A stretch of 64,000 bases of DNA from Rhodoferax sp. WC2427. GTDB taxonomy: Bacteria > Pseudomonadota > Gammaproteobacteria > Burkholderiales > Burkholderiaceae_C. The DNA lies in NCBI RefSeq assembly GCF_040822085.1, contig NZ_CP162006.1, positions 4,464,001-4,528,000 on the forward strand, in the 5' to 3' direction. Position 1 is the first letter of the stretch. Every line of letters begins with the position of its first letter. Below the pieces are notes generated by a model. That model saw only the letters and a program-made list of their open reading frames with translations, was not told the DNA's origin and did not search any database. Of this stretch, positions 38,972 to 46,207 are shown one piece after another. A program made the position numbers and the translations under genes.

Positions 38972-39169
38972 ATGCGCACCAATTTGACTTTGGACGAAAG
39001 CCTGTTGGCCCAAGCCCAGAAACTCAGCGGCTTGAACGAGCATTCGGCACTGGTCAACGAAGCGCTCAGAGCCTTGATTGAACGGGAAAGTGCGCGGCAG
39101 TTGGCCTTGCTGGGTGGCACGGTGGCGGAAGTCGAAAATGTGCCACGGCGTAACTGGCCGACAACTTAA
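38972..39169 (+). CDS. VapB-like type II antitoxin (orphan)
   Basis: A 65-residue protein, MRTNLTLDESLLAQAQKLSGLN, whose N-terminus fits a ribbon-helix-helix of the VapB family (DUF2191 type). VapB normally represses its operon and blocks a PIN-domain toxin encoded directly downstream. Here no PIN-domain frame follows; the next 110 bases contain only a repeat copy. It is therefore an orphan or the remnant of a lost toxin-antitoxin pair. Confidence 0.72.
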   Translation: MRTNLTLDESLLAQAQKLSGLNEHSALVNEALRALIERESARQLALLGGTVAEVENVPRRNWPTT

Positions 39170-39216
39170 GAGCGGCTACGTGTAGCGAACTGGACAGCCG
39201 AAGGTCGAGCGATATT

Positions 39217-39277
39217 GACAAGTTTTTAGGCCACTCACGCCTATCTCACCAGCACAAGCAGCTACGTAAACAATAGC
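39217..39277 (-). repeat. Dispersed palindromic repeat, copy 11
   Basis: On the minus strand: GCTATTGTTTACGTAGC, TGCTTGTGCTGGTGAGAT and AGGCGTGAGTGGCC. It fills the gap between the orphan antitoxin gene and the Hsp70-DUF3731 gene, close to the latter's stop codon. Confidence 0.8.
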
Positions 39278-39281
39278 ACCC

Positions 39282-41996
39282 TCAATCCACCAGCTTCAAG
39301 CCCACCGGCAGCGACTCGCCGAACACGCGTTTGGTGTCCGCCGCGTCCAGCGCCGTCACCTCGCGCACCATGGCGATCCAACCGGGGGCCGCGCGGGCGG
39401 CGGTGAGGCGGTCCAGCACCTGCTGGCGCAGGGCTTCGGGGATGTCGCGGGCGCGGTCGCCGGTGGCGCGGGCGATCTGGGTGGCGGCGAAGGCTGCGGG
39501 TTCGGCCTGGGACCAGTCGGCGGCCAGCAGCGCTTGCAGCCATTGCGCGGCCACTTCTGGCGGCACCACGTGGTGCAGGCTGGCGTACAGCGGTTGGCGG
39601 GCACCGATGCGGCCCAGGGCCCACCAGGTTTGGACGTTTTCGCCAGGCTTATTAAGACGCTGCAGCAGCCAGGTGCCGAGCTGCACCTTGTTGGCCACCG
39701 ACAGGCGCTCGAACGACGCGGCCATGCGCAGCATGTCGTCCAGGCCTTGCATGCGGGGGCCGTCGGGTGCGGGAATATCTTGCCCACCCACAGGTTGCAG
39801 ATAAAAGGCGATGGCCTCGAACACCATGTCCTGCTGCTCGGCGGTGAGGCCCCCGGCAATGCGCCGCCACAGCGTCCACCATTCGGACCACTGCTGGGGC
39901 TCGTGGCTGTGCGCGATGCCGGGCGCGAACAGCTCCCACATCTGCTGCACCCGCCAGTCGTCCAGCGGGTGGCCAAAGCCGGGACGCAGGGCGTAGCCGG
40001 TGAGGTTGAACCACTGGCGCTCGTGCTGGGCGGTGCGGCGGCGGCGTTTGGCACTAATGAGCAGCTGGGCGAACAGGGTGCGCAAGAGCGGCGTGTCCCA
40101 GCCCTCGCGGCTGCCCAGCAGGCGCTCCAAGGTGGCGCGGAGCTGTTTGACTTCCTTGGCCTCCACGCCCTGGCTGCGGTCGCCAAAGACGCGGGCAATC
40201 GCGGCACTGGCATCGGCCAGGCGCGGGTGCGGTGCGGCTTCCACCACCACCGGGGCGTCCCCGCGCAACTGGAATTCGAGTTGCCAGCGTTGGCTGGGGT
40301 CGTCCACGGCAATGCAGTGCATCTCTAGCGTGCCGACTTCGGTGAGCGCGGTGCTGAGCTGCACCAGCACTTCGCGGGCGCTGCTGTCGGTCTGTACCAC
40401 GGTAGCAATGGGCGGCAGGCGCACGAATCCGCCCGTGGACAAATCGACCAGCGCGCCCGGCTGGGAGCGGGTGTCGGTCACGCTGCTGGCCAGGTAAAAG
40501 CGCACCGGGCGGGCCAGGCGCAGGGCGAAGGTGCGGTCGGCCAGGGTGATGGCGCGGCCCTCTTCGGCCCCGAAGGGCAGCACGCAGATGCCGCGCTGGC
40601 TGGTGATGCCATCGTCCAGCACCAAAAAGTAGCTGCGCGCCGAGCCGCCGCCAATGCGCGGAGCCTTGCCCGCCCGGGCCAGCGCGTAGGCCACGGCACC
40701 GCGCGCCACGGCGGCATCCAGGTGCGGGTTGTGCAGCAATTGCAGCGGCGCGGCCGCCCAGCCGTTGAGCGTGTGGTGCAGGCGCTGGACCAGAGATTCC
40801 GCATGGAATACCCCGCCGTTGAGCAGCAGGGCGTCGGGCAGCGCACCGGGGTGGCGCTGCAAGAAGGCGGCGACATGGCGGGTGATGGCCGCATCGCTGG
40901 CGTAGGGCAGGCCGAAAGCCACCAGGCCGCTGCGGGCGCGCTGGGGCACCGCATCGGCGGCAACAGAAGGAAAGAAGCCCTCCACCAGAATGCTATCTAA
41001 ATCAGAGCGAGACAAGCTGGCTGAACGCGCGCTACCGACCAATTTTCTTCCACTCCCCAGCAGCGTGACCGTCGTGGATTCCGGCGCGCCAGGGCTCCAC
41101 AACAGCTCTTTGGCGGCCCGGCAGCGCTGGGTCAGCTGGGCCAATTGCGCCGCAGACAGGCGCTCGGCCCCACCCAGGCGGGATTCCACCAGATGGGCCA
41201 GCGCCAGGTCCATGTTGTCGCCGCCGAGCACCAGGTGGTCGCCCACGCCGGTGCGGGTGAGCTTGGGTTCGCCGTCCACCAGGTCTACGTCGATCAGCGT
41301 CAGGTCGGTGGTGCCGCCGCCCACGTCCACCACCAGCACGCGGCGGGTGGCGTGCAAATCGGCGGCCAGGGTGGCGCGGTGGCGGTAAACCCAGTCGTAG
41401 AAGGCAGCCTGGGGTTCTTCGATCAAGCGCAGCCTGGGCAGCCCCGCCAGTTCGGCGGCTTGCAGCGTCAGCGCACGCGCGCCTTCGTCGAACGACGCGG
41501 GCACGGTGAGCACGATGTCTTGCTGCTCCAGCTGGGCTTGCGGGCGCTGGGCGTTCCAGGCGGCGCGCACATGGGCCAGGCTGCTGGCGCTGGCGGCCAA
41601 GGGCGAGACCTTGCCCACCTCGTCCGGCGCGCCCCAGGGCAGGATGGGCGCGGTGCGGTCCACCGCCGCGTGCGACAGCCAGCTCTTGGCGCTGGCCACC
41701 AGGCGGCCCGGCACCTGCGCGCCCAGGTCCAGGGCGAAACGGCCCAGCACGGCGGATTCGGCCGACGGCCAGGGCAGCTGCACATCGGCAGGCGGCAAGG
41801 TGCCCGGCGCGGGGTGGAAGCGCACCGAGGGCAGCAGCGGCAGCGCGGCGACCTCGCCCGCCGCCACCAGTTGGGGGATGGCGAAGATCTGGATCTGGGC
41901 CGCCCCGCGCGCGGCGGTGCTGGCGTAGGCCACCACGGTGTGGGTGGTGCCCAGGTCGATGCCGACGGTGAAGGCGGGTTTTGCTATTTTATTCAT
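39282..41996 (-). CDS. Hsp70-family ATPase with a C-terminal DUF3731 region
   Basis: A 904-residue protein. Residues about 8-420 are an Hsp70/actin-like ATPase: phosphate-1 TVGIDLGTTHTVVAY, phosphate-2 VLVVDVGGGTTDLTLID and adenosine VLGGDNMDL. The C-terminal part (about 500-900) has no ordinary peptide-binding domain and looks like the DUF3731 region (HERQWFNLTGYALRPGFGHPLDDWRVQQMWELF). It would hydrolyse ATP and work with an unknown client. The ATG at 41996 and the codons MNKIAK lie in a repeat copy. It is the third gene of a module with DUF2760 and a second Hsp70. Confidence 0.82.
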   Translation of the reverse strand: MNKIAKPAFTVGIDLGTTHTVVAYASTAARGAAQIQIFAIPQLVAAGEVAALPLLPSVRFHPAPGTLPPADVQLPWPSAESAVLGRFALDLGAQVPGRLVASAKSWLSHAAVDRTAPILPWGAPDEVGKVSPLAASASSLAHVRAAWNAQRPQAQLEQQDIVLTVPASFDEGARALTLQAAELAGLPRLRLIEEPQAAFYDWVYRHRATLAADLHATRRVLVVDVGGGTTDLTLIDVDLVDGEPKLTRTGVGDHLVLGGDNMDLALAHLVESRLGGAERLSAAQLAQLTQRCRAAKELLWSPGAPESTTVTLLGSGRKLVGSARSASLSRSDLDSILVEGFFPSVAADAVPQRARSGLVAFGLPYASDAAITRHVAAFLQRHPGALPDALLLNGGVFHAESLVQRLHHTLNGWAAAPLQLLHNPHLDAAVARGAVAYALARAGKAPRIGGGSARSYFLVLDDGITSQRGICVLPFGAEEGRAITLADRTFALRLARPVRFYLASSVTDTRSQPGALVDLSTGGFVRLPPIATVVQTDSSAREVLVQLSTALTEVGTLEMHCIAVDDPSQRWQLEFQLRGDAPVVVEAAPHPRLADASAAIARVFGDRSQGVEAKEVKQLRATLERLLGSREGWDTPLLRTLFAQLLISAKRRRRTAQHERQWFNLTGYALRPGFGHPLDDWRVQQMWELFAPGIAHSHEPQQWSEWWTLWRRIAGGLTAEQQDMVFEAIAFYLQPVGGQDIPAPDGPRMQGLDDMLRMAASFERLSVANKVQLGTWLLQRLNKPGENVQTWWALGRIGARQPLYASLHHVVPPEVAAQWLQALLAADWSQAEPAAFAATQIARATGDRARDIPEALRQQVLDRLTAARAAPGWIAMVREVTALDAADTKRVFGESLPVGLKLVD

Positions 41997-42040
41997 AGCT
42001 CTTCACGCCGATGGAATAAGCGCTGGATGCCGATTTGACT
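41983..42040 (+). repeat. Dispersed palindromic repeat, copy 12, at the start codon of the Hsp70-DUF3731 gene
   Basis: GCTATTTTATTCATAGC, then TCTTCACGCCGATGG and AATAAGCGCTGGATGCC. On the minus strand the ATG of the Hsp70-DUF3731 gene lies within the GCTATGAATAAAATAGC arm. The remaining part fills the gap to the upstream Hsp70 gene. Confidence 0.85.
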
Positions 42041-42054
42041 CCGAAATTCCACCA

Positions 42055-43878
42055 TCAGTCGGCACGCACCTCGAATTCCACTTTCCAGCCCTCGCCGCCC
42101 GAGCGCGGCACGGCCAGTAGCTCCAGCGTGCCGATTTCGGACACGCGGGCGTGCAGCTTCACCGGCACGACCTCGCCCACGGCACGGCCCTCGGCGGGCA
42201 GCGTGGCTTCGATCTCGGCCAGCTCTTGCAGCTCGTCCGGGGTCCAGAAGTCCAGCATCTGGCCCACGGTGTCGTCGCGGCGCACGCTGGAGCCAAAGAA
42301 GCGAAAACGCACGGCTTCGCCTACAACCAAACCGAACTCCTGCGGAGGCAGAGCGGCTTCGGTGCCCTCTTCCATGCCGAACGGGGCCACGCACAGGGCC
42401 TGCACCGGCGGCTCCAGCCCCGGCACGGCGGGCATGGCGGATTCCACGCCCACGTAGTAGGCCATGGCCGTGCCGCCACGGATGCGGATGCCCTGGCCGC
42501 CGCGCACGGTGCCGTAGTAGGCGGCCCCGCGGGCCACGGCGAAGTCGAGGTCGGCGCCGTCGAGCAGGCGTGCATCCGGGGCACCGTCGGCCCGCAGCCA
42601 TTGGTTCAGAGTGTCGATGGTGCGCTGCACCAGCAGCTCGGACTTGAACACCCCGCCGTTAAACAGCACGGCGGTGGGGTGCAGGAAGCTCGCGTCCTGC
42701 TGCGCCGCAAAGCCGTCCAGCGCGGCGGTGGCACCCACCTGGCGGCCCAGCAGCGCGGCCAGGTGGCGGGTGACGGCGGCGTCCTGCGCGTACGGCAGGC
42801 CCAGCTGCGTCAGGCCTGCGCGGGCGCGGCTCACGGGGCGGGCGTGGCTCTCCACCTGGGGGAAGAAGCCCTCCAGGATGGTGGCGGTGAGTGCGTCGCG
42901 GGTCAATTCAGCGTTGATCGAGCCGCCGATGAGGCGCGCGCCCCGGCTGGGGATGACGAGCGGCACGGTGTGCACGTCGGCGTCGGTGAGCAGTTTCTCT
43001 TTGGCCAGGCGGCAGGCGTAGGTGAGGGACCGCATTTGCCACGGGTCCAGTGCCTTGCCGTCGGCGGCCAGCTGGCGGGCCACGGTGTGGGCCAGGGCCA
43101 GGTCCATGTTGTCGCCGCCGAGCAGGATGTGCTCGCCCACGGCCACCCGGTGCAGTTGCAGGTTGCCGTCTTGCTCGACCACGGCGATCAGCGAGAAGTC
43201 GCTGGTGCCGCCGCCCACGTCGACGACCAGAATCACGTCGCCCACCTTGACCTGCTTGCGCCAGCCGCCCGCACTTTGGGCGATCCAGCTGTACAGCGCG
43301 GCCTGGGGTTCTTCCAGCAGGGTCACGCCGGTGTAGCCCGCGGCCTGCGCGGCTTCGGCCGTCAGCTCGCGCGCAGCGGGGTCGAAGGATGCGGGGATGG
43401 TGACGGTCAGCGCCTGCTCACCAAACGGCGCGTCGGGGTGGGTGTGGTTCCAGGCATCGCGCAGGTGCGCCAGGTAGCGGGTGCTGGCGTCCAGCGGGGA
43501 GATGCGGTCGACTTCCTCGGGGGCATCGTTCGGCAAAATCGCGCCGCGGCGGTCCACACCGGCGTGGCAGAGCCAGCTTTTGGCGCTGGACACCAGGCGG
43601 ATGGGGGTTTGCGCGCCGTGGCTGCGGGCCCACTCGCCGACCACGGCATGCGTGTCGCTGTGCCAGGGCAGGGCCAGGTCGCCATCGGCAAATTCACTCG
43701 CATGCGGCAAATAGATGAAGGACGGCAGCAGCGGGTAGTCTTGCACCGCGCCGGGGGCGCTTTGCTGGGCGATGGGCAGGATCTGCGGCGTCGCTTCAGG
43801 ATTCGACAAATCGACCCACGACAGCGCGCAGTGCGTGGTGCCCAGGTCGATGCCAATGGCGTAGCGGGGGCCGCTCAC
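42055..43878 (-). CDS. Hsp70-family ATPase (second gene of the DUF2760 module)
   Basis: A 607-residue protein with an Hsp70 ATPase (AIGIDLGTTHCALSWVDL, VILVVDVGGGTSDFSLIAVVEQDG, HILLGGDNMDLALAHT, AVARGAAYYG) and a short C-terminal region (about 490-607) that may be a reduced beta domain (PVKLHARVSEIGTLELLAVP). It is much closer to its neighbour than to DnaK: both share the SAKSWLCHA/SAKSWLSHA and RYLAHLRDAW/SLAHVRAAW blocks. It is distinct from DnaK, HscA and HscC. It starts with a 4-base ATGA overlap with the DUF2760 gene. Confidence 0.85.
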   Translation of the reverse strand: MSGPRYAIGIDLGTTHCALSWVDLSNPEATPQILPIAQQSAPGAVQDYPLLPSFIYLPHASEFADGDLALPWHSDTHAVVGEWARSHGAQTPIRLVSSAKSWLCHAGVDRRGAILPNDAPEEVDRISPLDASTRYLAHLRDAWNHTHPDAPFGEQALTVTIPASFDPAARELTAEAAQAAGYTGVTLLEEPQAALYSWIAQSAGGWRKQVKVGDVILVVDVGGGTSDFSLIAVVEQDGNLQLHRVAVGEHILLGGDNMDLALAHTVARQLAADGKALDPWQMRSLTYACRLAKEKLLTDADVHTVPLVIPSRGARLIGGSINAELTRDALTATILEGFFPQVESHARPVSRARAGLTQLGLPYAQDAAVTRHLAALLGRQVGATAALDGFAAQQDASFLHPTAVLFNGGVFKSELLVQRTIDTLNQWLRADGAPDARLLDGADLDFAVARGAAYYGTVRGGQGIRIRGGTAMAYYVGVESAMPAVPGLEPPVQALCVAPFGMEEGTEAALPPQEFGLVVGEAVRFRFFGSSVRRDDTVGQMLDFWTPDELQELAEIEATLPAEGRAVGEVVPVKLHARVSEIGTLELLAVPRSGGEGWKVEFEVRAD

Positions 43879-44414
43879 AGTTCCACCTCGGCGGCGGCGA
43901 TGACGCGCGGATCGTGGCCTTCGGTGGTGCGCGGCAAGCGCACGTCGGTGACCTTCCAGCCCGGGTGGCGCAGGGTGCCGCGGAACGGGGCGTTGCCCAC
44001 CACGTTGCCGGTCAGGCGCACAGCGGTGGCATCAAAGCCCGCTTCGAGCACGATGCGGCTGCCTTCGGCCTCGGGGCGCGCCGGGGCCAGGGTGAAGTGT
44101 TCTTGCAAGACCTTGCGGCAGCCGGTGTGCACCAGGCGGGCAGCGCCGCCGATGTCGGCATCCGAGTACGCGGCCACGTCTTCCTGGACGAAGTCCACGA
44201 ACCGGGCTTCGCGCTGCAGCAGGCCCAGCAGCTGCAGGGCGGCATCGGGGGTGGCGACTTTCAGCACGGGGGGTGGGGGGGGTGCGGGAGGGGCAGGCGG
44301 AGCGGCGGGCTCGACACCATTGCGTACATCCTGCACCTTGGCCGCCAGCGTGCTGTCGCCCAAAACTGCAAAAGCGAGCGACAGACGGGCGAAAAATGAG
44401 GGGGCGTTGTTCAT
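43875..44414 (-). CDS. DUF2760 family protein
   Basis: A 179-residue protein of unknown function: MNNAPSFFARLSLAFAVLGDSTLAAKV, a Pro/Ala linker (about 35-50), then a globular domain (about 55-179) with DAALQLLGLLQREARFVDFVQEDVAAYSDADIGGAARLVHTGCRKVL. It has no signal peptide. The ATG at 44414 has GGAG seven bases before it. It is the first gene of the operon DUF2760, Hsp70, Hsp70-DUF3731 and presumably an accessory factor to those ATPases; no biochemical role is known to me. Confidence 0.86.
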   Translation of the reverse strand: MNNAPSFFARLSLAFAVLGDSTLAAKVQDVRNGVEPAAPPAPPAPPPPPVLKVATPDAALQLLGLLQREARFVDFVQEDVAAYSDADIGGAARLVHTGCRKVLQEHFTLAPARPEAEGSRIVLEAGFDATAVRLTGNVVGNAPFRGTLRHPGWKVTDVRLPRTTEGHDPRVIAAAEVEL

Positions 44415-44479
44415 ATTGGTTCTCCACAAAGACAAACGGCCCGGTAAAAACCAGGCCGTAGGGCAGTATTGTCCGCGAT

Positions 44480-44500
44480 GTGCAGCCCCAGGGGCTGCAC
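44480..44500 (-). terminator. Hairpin after the phasin gene
   Basis: A perfect 10-bp stem, GTGCAGCCCC / GGGGCTGCAC, with a single A between the arms, starting 16 bases beyond the phasin stop. It lacks a T run, so it may stabilise the mRNA 3' end or act as a weak terminator. Confidence 0.6.
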
Positions 44501-44515
44501 ACAGAAAGCAGAGGC

Positions 44516-45028
44516 TTAAGCCTTGGCTTCCAGTTGGGCCGCCACGGCTTCGACAGCCTTGTCGGTGGCTTCCTTGGCGGAAGCTTGGGCGGTTTCAAAC
44601 GCGGTGGTGGCAGCGGCCACAGCCGACTTCACCAGGGCCACAGCGTTTTCGCTGCCAGCAGGTGCGTTCTTCACAGCGGCATCCACCAGGGTAGCCAATT
44701 CAGCCTTGGCGCCGGAGGTAGCGGTTTCCACATAGGTGCGCACTTCGGTGCTGCTGGTGGTGGCAATGGCTTGCACGTGGCGCAGGTAGGAAGCAGCCTT
44801 TTCAGGAGCAGCCTTGGCAACCTTGGTGACCAGCTCGACCAGTTCCTTGGGGTCTTTGATCGAAGCAGCGGTCAATGTGGCTTCTTCGGTTTCTTGCAGC
44901 GTGGTCTTGGCGGCTTGCAGGTTCAGCTTGACCAGGGCTTGCGCGCTGTCGAACAGGGAGTTGGACAGATCAAACAGGCTGGCAACAGCGGCTTTTTGGT
45001 TGGCGGTGATTTGTTCAAAGTTCAGCAT
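44516..45028 (-). CDS. phaP: Phasin
   Basis: A 170-residue Ala-rich amphipathic-helical protein (MLNFEQITANQKAAVASLFDLSNSLFDSAQALVKLNLQAAK, with coiled-coil repeats). Phasins coat polyhydroxyalkanoate granules and set their number and size. Codon usage suggests high expression. It is monocistronic, with a near-palindrome 46-62 bases before the start as a likely operator. The presence of a phasin implies that the organism makes polyhydroxybutyrate. Confidence 0.92.
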   Translation of the reverse strand: MLNFEQITANQKAAVASLFDLSNSLFDSAQALVKLNLQAAKTTLQETEEATLTAASIKDPKELVELVTKVAKAAPEKAASYLRHVQAIATTSSTEVRTYVETATSGAKAELATLVDAAVKNAPAGSENAVALVKSAVAAATTAFETAQASAKEATDKAVEAVAAQLEAKA

Positions 45029-45073
45029 GGTGTTTCCAATAAAAAAAAGGGTGAAGGATCAGTGCAAGGTTTT

Positions 45074-45090
45074 ATGTTGCACTGCAACAT
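45074..45090 (-). promoter_or_regulatory. Palindrome upstream of phaP, candidate PhaR operator
   Basis: ATGTTGCACTGCAACAT is a perfect 8-bp inverted repeat around a central base. It lies 46-62 bases before the phasin start; a half-site (AGTGCAA) is nearer the gene. PhaR repressors of granule-forming bacteria recognise TGC-rich palindromes upstream of phasin genes; this one is a plausible candidate, assigned by position. Confidence 0.55.
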
Positions 45091-45208
45091 GGACTGAACT
45101 ATAACGCGCACTCTGTGACCGCGCCAAGACAGGAAGCTCTAATCTCGCACGTTGATTTTTGGCAACAGCGATAATCGCCAACCTGGCCCACAACCAAAGA
45201 AACCGCCC

Positions 45209-46207
45209 ATGAGCACCACCGAAGTCGTCCGCGACGCGCAATCTGTAGAGTCGTACAACCCGCTTGCCAAGCAAAAGGCCGGTGCCAAGCTGTCGCGCAT
45301 CCCCGTCAAGGTGGTCCAGGGCGAAGTGCTGAAAAAGCCCGAGTGGATCCGCGTCAAGGCCGGTTCGCCCAGCACCCGCTTCAACGAAATCAAGCAGATC
45401 CTGCGCGAGAACAACCTGCACACCGTGTGCGAGGAAGCCAGCTGCCCCAACATCGGCGAATGCTTTGGCAAGGGCACGGCCACCTTCATGATCATGGGCG
45501 ACAAGTGCACCCGCCGCTGCCCGTTCTGCGACGTGGGCCATGGCCGCCCGGACCCGCTGGACGCCGACGAGCCGCTGAACCTGGCCAAGACCATCGCCAA
45601 GCTTAAGCTCAAGTATGTGGTGATCACCAGCGTGGACCGCGACGACCTGCGCGACGGCGGTGCCCAGCATTTTGTGGATTGCATCAAAAACATCCGCGAA
45701 CTCTCGCCCACCACGCAAATTGAGGTGCTGGTGCCCGACTTCCGGGGCCGCGATGACCGCGCGCTGGAGATTTTGAAGCTGGCCCCGCCCGATGTGATGA
45801 ACCACAATCTGGAAACCGCGCCCCGCCTGTACAAGGAAGCCCGCCCCGGCTCGGATTACCTGTTCAGCCTGAACTTGCTCAAGAAGTTCAAGGCCCTGCA
45901 CCCGAATGTGCCCACCAAGAGCGGCATCATGGTTGGCCTGGGCGAAACCGACGAAGAAATCCTGCAAATCATGCAGGACATGCGCGACCACGACATCGAC
46001 ATGCTGACCATCGGCCAGTACCTGGCCCCCAGCAACAGCCACCTGCCGGTCAAGCGTTACGTGCACCCCGACACCTTCAAGATGTTCGAAACCAAGGCCT
46101 ATGAGATGGGCTTCAGCCACGCCGCCGTGGGCGCCATGGTGCGCAGCAGCTACCACGCCGACCAGCAGGCCGAACACGCGATGGCAAACGCCGCCCCTGC
46201 CGCGTAA
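45209..46207 (+). CDS. lipA: Lipoyl synthase
   Basis: A 332-residue radical-SAM enzyme inserting two sulfurs into octanoyl groups. It has the auxiliary cluster cysteines ([16 protein letters not shown]) and the radical-[12 protein letters not shown], with VPDFRGR and the C-terminal RSSYHADQQ. The start at 45209 ([11 protein letters not shown]) is preferred over an upstream ATG at 45152. It is divergent from the phasin gene. The expected partner lipB is 8.6 kb upstream. The SNF2 gene starts immediately after its stop. Confidence 0.96.
   Translation: MSTTEVVRDAQSVESYNPLAKQKAGAKLSRIPVKVVQGEVLKKPEWIRVKAGSPSTRFNEIKQILRENNLHTVCEEASCPNIGECFGKGTATFMIMGDKCTRRCPFCDVGHGRPDPLDADEPLNLAKTIAKLKLKYVVITSVDRDDLRDGGAQHFVDCIKNIRELSPTTQIEVLVPDFRGRDDRALEILKLAPPDVMNHNLETAPRLYKEARPGSDYLFSLNLLKKFKALHPNVPTKSGIMVGLGETDEEILQIMQDMRDHDIDMLTIGQYLAPSNSHLPVKRYVHPDTFKMFETKAYEMGFSHAAVGAMVRSSYHADQQAEHAMANAAPAA

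Noticed and set aside
40990..41045. Repeat-like GCTATCTAAATCAGAGC in the Hsp70-DUF3731 gene
   Set aside because: The encoded residues (LSRSDLDSILVEGFFP) align without a gap to the paralogue next to it (LTRDALTATILEGFFP), so this is ordinary coding sequence.
42151..44694. An 847-codon plus-strand frame opposite the Hsp70 and DUF2760 genes
   Set aside because: It runs antisense through three well-supported genes and has no domain; it is a composition effect.
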